Assembly: GCF_024756255.1 (NCBI RefSeq)
Contig: NZ_JANUHB010000001.1
Span: 992,001 to 1,056,000, forward strand
Length of the DNA stretch: 64,000 bases
Direction of reading: 5' to 3'
DNA from: Massilia agilis
Lineage (GTDB): Bacteria; Pseudomonadota; Gammaproteobacteria; Burkholderiales; Burkholderiaceae_D
How positions within the stretch are numbered: the stretch's first letter is position 1; each line of letters opens with the position of its first letter. The position numbers were made by a program, and so were the translations under genes. Below are positions 10,692 to 18,446 of this stretch, in pieces. Under the pieces are notes generated by a model. That model was not told the DNA's origin, ran no database searches, and saw only the letters and a program-made list of their open reading frames with translations.

Positions 10692-12455
10692 TTAGTCGTG
10701 CAGCTTGACGCCGAAGCGCAGCGCGATGCCAAGGCCGATGGCCACCAGGGTGATGTTGATGAACGAGAGCGCGGCCACCAGGTCGGTCGAGCCGCCGGCC
10801 CACAGCGACACCAGCATTGCGCCAATCACTTCGGTGCCGGGCGAGAGCAGGTACACGCCGGTCGAGTATTCGCGTTCGAAGATCAGGAACACCATCAGCC
10901 AGCCGCCCAGCATGCCGTACTTGATGAGCGGGAGCGTGATGTCGCGGGTAACGCGGCCCCGGCTGGCGCCGACCGCGCGCGCGGCCTCTTCCAGCTCCGG
11001 CCCCACCTGCAGCAGCGCGGTCGAGACCATGCGCATGCCGTAGGCCAGCCACACCACCGAATACGCCAGCCACAGCGCGAAGATGGTCGAGCGCAGTTCG
11101 CGCAGCGCCGGGACCAGGTGCTCGGACAGCCACAGGGCCGCGCCGTTGTCCATCCCCTTGAGCAGGCCATCCAGCCAGCTCGGCACGAACAGGAACACCC
11201 ACAGGAACGACAGGCCGGCCAAGAGACCCGGCACCGCGCGCGGCACCAGTACGCTGTAGTCCAACAGGCGCGTGATGCCGTCCTGCTTGCGGTGCATGGC
11301 CAGCGCAATCGCGCTGTAGCAGGCCACCGCCAGGCCGCCGCCCACCACGCCGATCAGCACCGTGTTCAGGATGCCGCGCATGAGCGAAGGCTGCTCCATG
11401 ATGTCGCGGAAGTGCTGCAGCGTGAGCACGTCGGCGAGCTTCACGCCTTCGCCCCAGTACTGTACAAAGCTGCGCAGCACGATGCCGGAAATCGGCACCA
11501 CGATCGTGAACAGCAGCCACGCGCCCAGCAGCGCGAACGCCACCCACTTCCAACGGCCCAGCGGCAGCGGCTTCTGGCGCGCGCCCTTGCCCTTGATGGC
11601 AACGTACTTGTTGGCCGACTTGAGCAGCCAGCGCTGCAGCATCACGAGCGGCATCGTCACCATCACCAGGCACACCGCGACGGCTGCCATTAGGTGGTAC
11701 GACGGGGTGCCCAGCTTGTTGGTGAGCTTGTACAGGTAGGTAGCCAGCACCAGGTGCCCTTCCGGGTCGCCCAGCACCAGCACCAGGCCGAACACCTCGA
11801 AGCCGAGGAAGAACACCAGCACGCCCGCGTAGGCCAGCGCCGGCATGATCATCGGCAGCGACACGTTGAACATCACCTGCCACGGCGAGGCGCCGGTCAC
11901 GCGCGCCGCTTCCTCCACGTCCGAGCCCAGGCTCTTGAGCGCGGAGGACGCGTACAGGTACACGTGCGGCACGTGGGTCAGGCCCGCGATCACCACGATG
12001 CTGGTGAACGAGTAGATGTTCCAGGGGATGAAGCCGAGAATCTGCTTGGCCCAGGTCGAATAGAAGCCGACCGGCCCCATCGCGACCACGTAGCCAAAGC
12101 CCATCACCATCGGCGACACGAAGATCGGCACCAGCAGCAGCGGCGCGATCCAGCTGCGGCCCGGCAGGTCGGTGCGGATCATCAGGAAGGCGAGCATGCC
12201 GCCCAGCGGCACCGCGATCGCGGCCAGGCCGGCCGCGAGGATCATCCCGTTGCGGAACGCGACCCGGAAGTCAGGGTCGTCGAAAATGAAGCGGTACGCG
12301 TCCAGGCCCAGCTCCTTGTCGGGCATGAAGAACGGCGCCGACAGGAAGCTCTGGTAGAAAATCAGGAACAGCGGAACGAAGATGGCCAGGCACGTCAGGG
12401 CGACAACCATCCCGCGCGGCCAGTTAAGGCGGCGCGACAAAGACAAGGTAGGCAT
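10692..12455 (-). CDS. ABC importer permease, double-length FbpB/AfuB type
   Basis: 587 aa from the ATG at 12455 (MPTLSLSRRLNWPRGM). It has about twelve membrane helices in two homologous halves. Each half carries an EAA loop for contact with the ATPase: EEAARVTGASPWQVMFNVSLP in the first and EEAARAVGASRGRVTRDITLP in the second. One polypeptide therefore forms the whole pore, as in FbpB-type systems. The upstream in-frame sequence runs into a REP-like palindrome and is not coding. The substrate is set by the binding protein encoded just upstream. Confidence 0.9.
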   Translation of the reverse strand: MPTLSLSRRLNWPRGMVVALTCLAIFVPLFLIFYQSFLSAPFFMPDKELGLDAYRFIFDDPDFRVAFRNGMILAAGLAAIAVPLGGMLAFLMIRTDLPGRSWIAPLLLVPIFVSPMVMGFGYVVAMGPVGFYSTWAKQILGFIPWNIYSFTSIVVIAGLTHVPHVYLYASSALKSLGSDVEEAARVTGASPWQVMFNVSLPMIMPALAYAGVLVFFLGFEVFGLVLVLGDPEGHLVLATYLYKLTNKLGTPSYHLMAAVAVCLVMVTMPLVMLQRWLLKSANKYVAIKGKGARQKPLPLGRWKWVAFALLGAWLLFTIVVPISGIVLRSFVQYWGEGVKLADVLTLQHFRDIMEQPSLMRGILNTVLIGVVGGGLAVACYSAIALAMHRKQDGITRLLDYSVLVPRAVPGLLAGLSFLWVFLFVPSWLDGLLKGMDNGAALWLSEHLVPALRELRSTIFALWLAYSVVWLAYGMRMVSTALLQVGPELEEAARAVGASRGRVTRDITLPLIKYGMLGGWLMVFLIFEREYSTGVYLLSPGTEVIGAMLVSLWAGGSTDLVAALSFINITLVAIGLGIALRFGVKLHD

Positions 12456-12500
12456 GGAGCTATCCGATTGGGGGTGTTGATGCTGCCAGCAATGCATCCC

Positions 12501-12583
12501 CGTCGTTCCCGCGCAGGCGGGAACCCATGCTGAGCCTGAATGGCACACGGTCCATGGGCCCCCGCCTGCGCGGGGGCGACGGG
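12501..12583. repeat. REP-like paired palindrome, copy 1
   Basis: Two hairpin-forming arms face each other around a short spacer, beginning CGTCGTTCCCGCGCAGG and ending in its near-complement with GGGGGCGACGG. It lies between the binding-protein and permease genes, inside the operon, where it may stabilise the upstream mRNA or reduce downstream expression. It is the first of seven paired copies in the window. Confidence 0.85.
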
Positions 12584-12590
12584 GGTGGTC

Positions 12591-13682
12591 TTACTTCTTA
12601 CCGGCGGTTTCCTTCCACTGCTTCAGGAAGGCCATGCGCTTGGCGGGCGCAAGGTACTGCAGCAGGCTGTCGTTGACCGGCAGCGGCTTGACGTTCTTCT
12701 CGCCGATCTCGCGAATCAGCTCGGCCGAGGTGGTCTCGCCCTTCACGTCCGCGCGGATCGCGTACAGCTTGGAGTCGTTGGCGATCACGGTCTGGCCGCG
12801 CGCCGACAGCATGTAGTCCATCCACAGCTTGGCGGCGTTGGCGTTCTTCGCGTTCTTGTTGATGAACTGGACGCGCGACAGGATCAGCGTGTAATCCTTG
12901 GGCAGCACCACGCCCAGCGACGGATCGGTCTTGGCGCGCACCAGCGCGTACGAGCCAAGCACGTTGTAGCCGATCAGGTTCTCGCCCGACGAGATCCGCT
13001 CCAGCATGGTGCCGGTGGACGACTGCACGCGCACCTTGGCCGTGCCGAACGCGTTCTCCAGTACCGGGAACTGCGCGAAGTCGTGCGAATCCTGGGTCAT
13101 GAACATGAAGCCCACGCCCGACTTCTCGATGTCGTAGGTGGTGACCTTGTCGCGGAATTTATCGGTCGCGATCAGTTTGGCGAAGTCGGCGTGGGTCTGC
13201 GGCACCTCGGCGCCGGTAACCAGGCGCTTGTTGTACACGATCGCGGCCGGCTCGAAGGTGGTGCCGTAGGCCATGTCCTTCCACACCGCCCAGCCCGGGA
13301 TCTTCGGCGCTTCGACCGATTTGTAGGCCATCGCATAGCCTTCCGCGGCCAGCTTGAGCTGCAGGTCCATCGCCGAGGACCACAGCACGTCGGCGGTGGC
13401 GCCGCCGGCGGCCGATTCGGAGATGAAGCGGTTGTACACCTCGGTCGAGTTCATGTCGTTGTACTCGACCACGATGCCCGGGTACAGCGCGTTGAAGTCC
13501 TTGATCAGCGGTTGCGCGGCCTTGCTGTCGGTCGCGCCGTAGATCACCAGCTTGCCCTCTTTTTTGGCGCCGTCGATGATCTTCTGGTAGGTGGCCGGGT
13601 AGCCGGCCGGGACCTGCGCGCCGGCAGCAAGCGCCACGCCGGACAGTGCGAGGGCGAGCGCGATCTTCGAAATGGATTTCAT
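12591..13682 (-). CDS. ABC transporter substrate-binding protein, FbpA/AfuA-like
   Basis: 363 aa. The signal peptide MKSISKIALALALSGVALAAGAQ should be cut near residue 22, giving a periplasmic protein. GKLVIYGATDS and the later ADVLWSSAMDLQLKLAAEGYA are typical of the extracellular solute-binding family 1/AfuA group. Classic iron-binding FbpA proteins carry two adjacent tyrosines that bind Fe(III). Here the matching stretch reads GENLIGYNVLGSYALV with no adjacent pair, so a non-iron substrate such as a phosphorylated or carboxylated small molecule is more likely. Only 27 nt separate it from the upstream Bug gene, so the ABC system is probably transcribed with the Bug and porin genes. Confidence 0.87.
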   Translation of the reverse strand: MKSISKIALALALSGVALAAGAQVPAGYPATYQKIIDGAKKEGKLVIYGATDSKAAQPLIKDFNALYPGIVVEYNDMNSTEVYNRFISESAAGGATADVLWSSAMDLQLKLAAEGYAMAYKSVEAPKIPGWAVWKDMAYGTTFEPAAIVYNKRLVTGAEVPQTHADFAKLIATDKFRDKVTTYDIEKSGVGFMFMTQDSHDFAQFPVLENAFGTAKVRVQSSTGTMLERISSGENLIGYNVLGSYALVRAKTDPSLGVVLPKDYTLILSRVQFINKNAKNANAAKLWMDYMLSARGQTVIANDSKLYAIRADVKGETTSAELIREIGEKNVKPLPVNDSLLQYLAPAKRMAFLKQWKETAGKK

Positions 13683-13709
13683 CTTGTCTCCTTGGGTTTG
13701 ATTGTCCGG

Positions 13710-14666
13710 CTAGCGCACCAGGTTAAACTGCATCGCTTGCCGGGTATAGTCGTTGACTGCTTTCTTGATGTACTGGGTCAGCGCGTCGCCGGTCAGCGAG
13801 AACGGATACAGCCCGGCCTCGGTGCGCAGCTGCGCAAATTCGGGCGACGCCTCCATCCGGTCGAAGGCCTCGACCCAGCGCCGGTAGTCCGCTTCCGGCA
13901 CGCCGGGCGCCATCCACACGCCGCGGATGATCGGCCACACCACGTCGATGCCCTGCTCGCGTGCCGTCGGCACCTCCGCCAGCGCGCCCGGCAGCCGGTG
14001 TTCGGAAAGCACCGCCAGCACCCGCACCTTGCCCGGGCCCGCGTACAGCTTGGCCTCCGACGCGTCACCCGAGACCACCTGCACGAAACTGGCGTTCATC
14101 GCCGTGAACGCTTCGCCGCCGCCTTCCAGCGCAACGAAGCGCAGCTGCTTCGGATCGATGCCGGCGTGGCGCGCGACCATCGCCATCTTCAGCCAGTCCT
14201 GGCTGCCGATGGTGCCGGACACGCCGATCAGCACCTTCTGCGGCGCCGCGCGCAGCGCCTCCAGCAGGTCGCCCAGCGTCCGGTACGGAGAATCCGCGCG
14301 CACGGCGATCATGCCGTAGTCGGCGCCCATCGCCGCCACCCAGCGCACGTCCGAGGGGCCAGCCTTGCCAAACTTGCCCTGCGCAAGATTGAGCAAGGAG
14401 CCGCCCGAGAACGCGACCAGGGTGTCCGGCTCCGGGCGCCGCTGCGACACCAGCGTGTGCCACGCCACCGCGCCGATCCCGCCCGGCAGGTAGGTCAGCT
14501 TGAGCTTCGGTGCGCCGGGCTTGGCCAGCAGTGCTTTTTGTGCAAGCTTGCAGGTCAGGTCCATCGCACCGCCCGGCTTGGACGGGATCACGCATTCCGG
14601 CTCGCCGGCATGCGCGATCGCGCATGCGGCCAGCAGGGCCAGGGGAATCAGGTTACGCAGCTTCAT
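13710..14666 (-). CDS. Bug/TctC family periplasmic solute receptor
   Basis: 318 aa starting MKLRNLIPLALLAACAIAHA, a signal peptide. An in-frame ATG three codons earlier (14675) is an alternative. The mature part shows LTYLPGGIGAVAWHTLV and LIGVSGTIGSQDWLK, typical of the Bug receptors of tripartite tricarboxylate transporters, which bind carboxylates. The usual membrane partners TctA and TctB are absent here. Orphan Bug receptors are common in betaproteobacteria, and in Bordetella one acts as the ligand-sensing partner of a TctE-like kinase; the divergent kinase at 16595 makes that role plausible here. The gene follows the porin with about 37 nt between. Confidence 0.88.
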   Translation of the reverse strand: MKLRNLIPLALLAACAIAHAGEPECVIPSKPGGAMDLTCKLAQKALLAKPGAPKLKLTYLPGGIGAVAWHTLVSQRRPEPDTLVAFSGGSLLNLAQGKFGKAGPSDVRWVAAMGADYGMIAVRADSPYRTLGDLLEALRAAPQKVLIGVSGTIGSQDWLKMAMVARHAGIDPKQLRFVALEGGGEAFTAMNASFVQVVSGDASEAKLYAGPGKVRVLAVLSEHRLPGALAEVPTAREQGIDVVWPIIRGVWMAPGVPEADYRRWVEAFDRMEASPEFAQLRTEAGLYPFSLTGDALTQYIKKAVNDYTRQAMQFNLVR

Positions 14667-14703
14667 GCGAGCCATGATAGAGGTGATCGACCTGGCGGGC
14701 GAG

Positions 14704-15765
14704 TCAATAACGGTGCTGGATGCCCATCGTGATGCCAGTTTGCGACGTGCCGAAGCCTGCATCGTCGCGCGACAGGCCGACCAGCTGGCCGTTCTTGCCG
14801 CTCACGTGCGCGCCTGCCAGGTACAGGTCGGTGCGCTTGGACAGCGCGTACAGCGCGCGCGCCACGTACATGGTCGGATCGGCATCCTTGCCTGCCGCGA
14901 CATTCTTCACGTTGACGTGGTAGGCCGCGCCGGTGAGGGTCCACGGGCCGGTGTAGTAGCTCACGCCGCCCCAGTAGGTGTCGGCACGCACGTCCGGCGT
15001 GGCGGCCTTGCCCGATTCGAGCTTGTAGCCGCGCATGGCGGCGGTGTAGCGCCACGAGCTGGTCTTGTAGTCGGCGGCGATGTGGAAGGCCGAGGTCTGG
15101 TCGCGGTTGCCGGTGGTGGCGACCGTATTGCCGTTGATGCGCTCGTAGGATCCCATCACCGCGAAGCCCTTGTCGGCCCACGACACGGCAGCCGCGTATT
15201 TGCGGCCGTCGTTCGGTGCGCCCGGCTGCTCGCCCAGGCCCACGGTCGCGCCATACGACAGCGCGCCGGTGCTGCCCGAGTACTTGATGAGGTTGTCGAA
15301 CGCGGTCGTCATGCCGTACTTCGACGGGCCGGTGGCCGAAGCGGAAGTGGCCCACGAGTAGTTCGGCGCAAAGCCCATCGGGTCGAATTTGATGACAAAG
15401 TCATACACGGTGGTGAACGAGCGGCCCAGCACCAGGCGGCCGGCCTTGCCGTCCAGGCCCACGTAGGCCTGGCGCTTGAACAGGGCGCCGTCCTGCGCGC
15501 CGGTGTCGAGCAGGATGCCGCCTTCCAGGCCGAACACGGCTTTCAGGCCGCCGCCCAGGTCCTCGGCGCCGCGAAAGCCCCAGCGCGAGGTGTTTTTACC
15601 ACCCGAGATCACGCGCGTCATACTGCCGCCCTTTGCGTCCGCATTGGTGAGGTATTCGACGCCGGCGTCGATCAGGCCATAGGTCTGGACGCTGGTCTGG
15701 GCCTTCGCGTGGCCGGCGAGGGAAAGGGCCGCAAAAACGGCGAGCGAAAGCAGCTTGCGCTTCAT
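14704..15765 (-). CDS. General Gram-negative porin
   Basis: 353 aa with a signal peptide (MKRKLLSLAVFAALSLAGHAKA) and a mature start SVQTYGLIDAGVEYLTN, characteristic of the betaproteobacterial trimeric porin family. Other family marks are SRWGFRGAEDLGGGLKAVFGLE and RQAYVGLDGKAGRLVLGR. It ends GITMGIQHRY, so the last residue is Tyr rather than the more usual Phe. It should form a 16-strand beta-barrel in the outer membrane and bring the solute into the periplasm for the receptors encoded downstream. It is the first gene of the minus-strand operon, divergent from the regulator with 137 nt between the starts. Confidence 0.9.
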   Translation of the reverse strand: MKRKLLSLAVFAALSLAGHAKAQTSVQTYGLIDAGVEYLTNADAKGGSMTRVISGGKNTSRWGFRGAEDLGGGLKAVFGLEGGILLDTGAQDGALFKRQAYVGLDGKAGRLVLGRSFTTVYDFVIKFDPMGFAPNYSWATSASATGPSKYGMTTAFDNLIKYSGSTGALSYGATVGLGEQPGAPNDGRKYAAAVSWADKGFAVMGSYERINGNTVATTGNRDQTSAFHIAADYKTSSWRYTAAMRGYKLESGKAATPDVRADTYWGGVSYYTGPWTLTGAAYHVNVKNVAAGKDADPTMYVARALYALSKRTDLYLAGAHVSGKNGQLVGLSRDDAGFGTSQTGITMGIQHRY

Positions 15766-15902
15766 CGATGTCTCCTGATTGTGGTTATGGTTTTGTTACA
15801 GCGATGTGAACTATATGGGCCGCTTCCTTTCAATCAGCTTTCAGCGGCCAAAGTGCAACGCCCCCTGTTCGCGCCGCCCGCTTTCCCCTTACACTGGCCG
15901 CC
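15766..15902. promoter_or_regulatory. Divergent promoter region of porin operon and tctD-like gene
   Basis: 137 nt separate the start codons of two divergent operons. The porin side is more A+T rich. This is the expected place for binding of the neighbouring response regulator, but I could not identify a convincing direct repeat or -35/-10 pair by eye. Confidence 0.5.
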
Positions 15903-16598
15903 ATGCGTATCCTCCTCGTCGAAGACCACCTCGAACTGTCGCACTGGCTGTCCAAGGCCCTGCGCGACGCCAACCTCACCGTCGAATGCGCGCACACCGG
16001 CGCCGATGCCGACGCCCTGCTGCACACGCAGGACTACGCGCTGGTCATCCTGGACCTGACGCTGCCGCGCATGGACGGCCTGGACGTGCTGCGCCGCCTG
16101 CGCGCGCGCGGCGGTGCGCGCGGCAGCACGCCGGTGCTGATCCTGACCGCGCGCGGCGGGCTGGAGGAACGGGTGCAGGGGCTGAACCTGGGCGCCGACG
16201 ATTACCTGGCCAAGCCGTTCGAGCTGGCCGAGCTGGAAGCGCGCGTCAAGGCCCTGCTGCGGCGCAGCCAGGGCGGCGTGGCCGCGCCCGTGCAGCGCTG
16301 CGGGCAGCTGGCGTTCGACACCGTCTCGCGCATGTTCGAATACTGCGGCGAGCCGCTGTCGCTCACGCCCCGCGAACACGCCGTGCTCGAGGCGCTGATC
16401 TCGCGCCCGGGCCGCGCGCTGTCGAAGGAAAAGCTGTTCGACGAAGTGTTCGCGCTCGACGACGACGCCAACCTGGACGCGATCGAGCTGTACATCCACC
16501 GCGTGCGCAAGAAGCTCGACCGCCGGCCCGAGGGCGGCGCGGCGATCGCCACGCTGCGCGGCATCGGCTACCTGCTGCAGGCGCGCGAGGGGCAATGA
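15903..16598 (+). CDS. OmpR-family response regulator, TctD-like
   Basis: 231 aa. The receiver domain (1-115) has the acidic pair ED at 7-8, phospho-acceptor D51 in VILDLTLPRMDG and K104 in LAKPFEL. The C-terminal winged helix (about 130-225) ends in the family pattern VRKKLDRRPEG...IATLRGIGYLL. It should bind DNA as a dimer when phosphorylated by the kinase encoded next, whose ATG overlaps this stop (ATGA). Divergence from the porin-Bug operon is the arrangement known for TctD, which activates tricarboxylate uptake. Confidence 0.9.
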   Translation: MRILLVEDHLELSHWLSKALRDANLTVECAHTGADADALLHTQDYALVILDLTLPRMDGLDVLRRLRARGGARGSTPVLILTARGGLEERVQGLNLGADDYLAKPFELAELEARVKALLRRSQGGVAAPVQRCGQLAFDTVSRMFEYCGEPLSLTPREHAVLEALISRPGRALSKEKLFDEVFALDDDANLDAIELYIHRVRKKLDRRPEGGAAIATLRGIGYLLQAREGQ

Positions 16599-18049
16599 AA
16601 CGCATCGCGCTTGGCCTGGGCCGCCGCATCCGCGCCGCGCCGCTGGGCAGCCTGCGCAACCAGCTGCTGCGCTGGCTGCTGGTGCCGCTGGTGCTGCTGG
16701 TCGCGCTCAACACCTTTTCGCTATACCGCGACGCGATGGACGCGGCCGACATGGCCTACGACCGCTCGCTGCTGGCGTCCACCCGGGCGCTGGCCGAGCG
16801 GGTCGCGATGCGCGACGGCCAGGTGGTGGCGGACGTGCCCTACGTGGCGCTGGACAGCTTCGAGACCGATACCCTCGGGCGCATCTACTACCGGGTCGGC
16901 GGCCTGAAAGGCGAAACCGTCTCCGGCTACGACGACCTGCCGCGCGTGCCGGCCGACGTGCCGCGCTCGGAGCTGTACCCGGCGCTGGTGCGCTTTTACC
17001 ACGCCACCTACAACGGCGAGCCGGTGCGCATCGCCGCGCTGCTGCAGCCGGTGTTCGACGATTCGATGCGCGGCATTGCGCTGATCCAGGTCGGCGAAAC
17101 GCTGGACGCACGCTACGCGCTGTCGCGCCGCATTTTGATGGGCACCCTGCTGCGCCAGGCGATCCTTGTGCTGGCCGTGGCCACGCTGGTGTGGGTGGCG
17201 GTGCGGCTGGTGCTGCGCCCGCTGATGCTGCTGAAGGACGAATTCGAGACGCGCCCGTTGTCGGACCTGTCCAACGTGGACCAGGCGCTGGTGCACAAGG
17301 AGGTGCGGCCGCTGGTGGCCACGCTCAACGGCACCATGGCGCGCATGCAGCACCTGATCGCCAGCCAGCGCCGCTTCATCGCCGACGCCTCGCACCAGCT
17401 GCGCACCCCGCTCACCGTGCTCAAGACCCAGGCCGAGCTGGCCCTGCGCGAGAACGATCCGGATGCCATGCGCGCCATCGTGCGCTCGATCGCCGGCACC
17501 ACCGATTCGGCGGTCCACCTGGCCAACCGCCTGCTCACGCTGGCGCGCGTGGAGCACGGCGGCCAGGGCGACATGGGCGAGGTGAACCTGCCGGCGGTGG
17601 TGCGCCAGGTGGGCCTGGACCTGGCGCTGCCGGCGGTGCAGAAGAACATCGACCTGGCGCTGGACGCGCCCGAAACGCTGGCCGTGCGCGGCCAGGCCAT
17701 GATGCTGCACGAACTGGTGAGCAACCTGGTGGACAACGCGCTCCGCTACACGCCGCCTGGCGGCAGCGTGCAACTGGCTGTGCGGCAAGCTGCGCGCGGC
17801 GTGGTACTGGAAGTGCAGGATTCCGGGCCGGGAATTGCGCCGGCGGAACGCGACAAGGTGTTCATGCCCTTCTACCGCGCCGCCGCCACCATGGAGGCGA
17901 ACCCGTCCGGCACGGGTCTCGGGCTGTCGATCGTGCGCGACATCGCGTCGCTGCACGGGGCCGAGGTATCGTTATCCGATGCCGCAAGTGGCGCCGGACT
18001 GAAGGTCACGGTGCGGTTTCCGCCGGTCGCGACCAGCGTTCTGTCATGA
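16595..18049 (+). CDS. Sensor histidine kinase, TctE-like
   Basis: 484 aa. Two membrane helices (about 26-45 and 184-204) enclose a periplasmic sensor domain of about 140 residues, of the type found in TctE/2CSK-N kinases. Dimerisation and phosphotransfer motif is IADASHQLRTPLTVLKTQAE. The ATPase domain has NLVDNALRYTPPGG, DSGPGIAPAERDKVF and GTGLGLSIVRDIA, all intact. It overlaps tctD by 4 nt. The same frame stays open far upstream, but that part is the shadow of the regulator gene. The likely signal is a carboxylate, perhaps presented by the Bug receptor. Confidence 0.9.
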   Translation: MKRIALGLGRRIRAAPLGSLRNQLLRWLLVPLVLLVALNTFSLYRDAMDAADMAYDRSLLASTRALAERVAMRDGQVVADVPYVALDSFETDTLGRIYYRVGGLKGETVSGYDDLPRVPADVPRSELYPALVRFYHATYNGEPVRIAALLQPVFDDSMRGIALIQVGETLDARYALSRRILMGTLLRQAILVLAVATLVWVAVRLVLRPLMLLKDEFETRPLSDLSNVDQALVHKEVRPLVATLNGTMARMQHLIASQRRFIADASHQLRTPLTVLKTQAELALRENDPDAMRAIVRSIAGTTDSAVHLANRLLTLARVEHGGQGDMGEVNLPAVVRQVGLDLALPAVQKNIDLALDAPETLAVRGQAMMLHELVSNLVDNALRYTPPGGSVQLAVRQAARGVVLEVQDSGPGIAPAERDKVFMPFYRAAATMEANPSGTGLGLSIVRDIASLHGAEVSLSDAASGAGLKVTVRFPPVATSVLS

Positions 18050-18129
18050 TGGCAAACCGCCATTGAGGCGTCGCAAGCGACACCCGTCACGGCGCTTGTT
18101 GTGCGGTGCAGCGTGCGTAAAATGCGCGG

Positions 18130-18321
18130 ATGACTTCGCCGAACCTTCCCTTCCTCCTGAACGGCGCCGCGCCCGACGCGCTGTTCGACCAGCTCGAGTG
18201 CGAGCTGGTCGCGCTCACCACCGCCCCGCTCGACGAGGACGAGCTCGCGCCCACGCAGGTGGTGGATGAATTCGCAACCGAGTTTTTGCTGGACCTGGTC
18301 CGGCCTAAGCCGCCGAGATGA
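18130..18321 (+). CDS. Small acidic hypothetical protein
   Basis: 63 aa, rich in Asp, Glu and Leu (ALFDQLECELVALTTAPLDEDE), with no signal peptide or membrane segment. I do not recognise it. Codon third positions are almost all G or C, like real genes of this genome, which favours coding. No good ribosome binding site is seen before the ATG (TAAAATGCGCGG). It lies 80 nt after the kinase stop and just before a REP-like palindrome. It could be the last gene of the regulator operon or a chance frame. Confidence 0.45.
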   Translation: MTSPNLPFLLNGAAPDALFDQLECELVALTTAPLDEDELAPTQVVDEFATEFLLDLVRPKPPR

Positions 18322-18333
18322 GCGGTCAACCTA

Positions 18334-18427
18334 CGTCGTACCGGCGCAGGCCGGTACCCATGCTGAACCGAACAGGGCCTCGGTGCGGGAGACTCAGCAT
18401 GGGCCCCGGCTTGCGCCGGGACGACGG
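18334..18427. repeat. REP-like paired palindrome, copy 2
   Basis: Arms begin CGTCGTACCGGCGCAGG and end GCGCCGGGACGACG around a spacer of about 35 nt. The left stem carries GGTAC in place of GGGAC on both sides, so base pairing is kept. It lies between the convergent small gene and hom and may act as a bidirectional transcript end. Confidence 0.85.
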
Positions 18428-18446
18428 GGTTACGTGAGCAGGAAGA

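Noticed and set aside
12591..13709. Fur-regulated iron uptake operon
   Set aside because: No Fur-box-like sequence seen upstream, only 27 nt after the Bug gene, and the binding protein lacks the paired Tyr.
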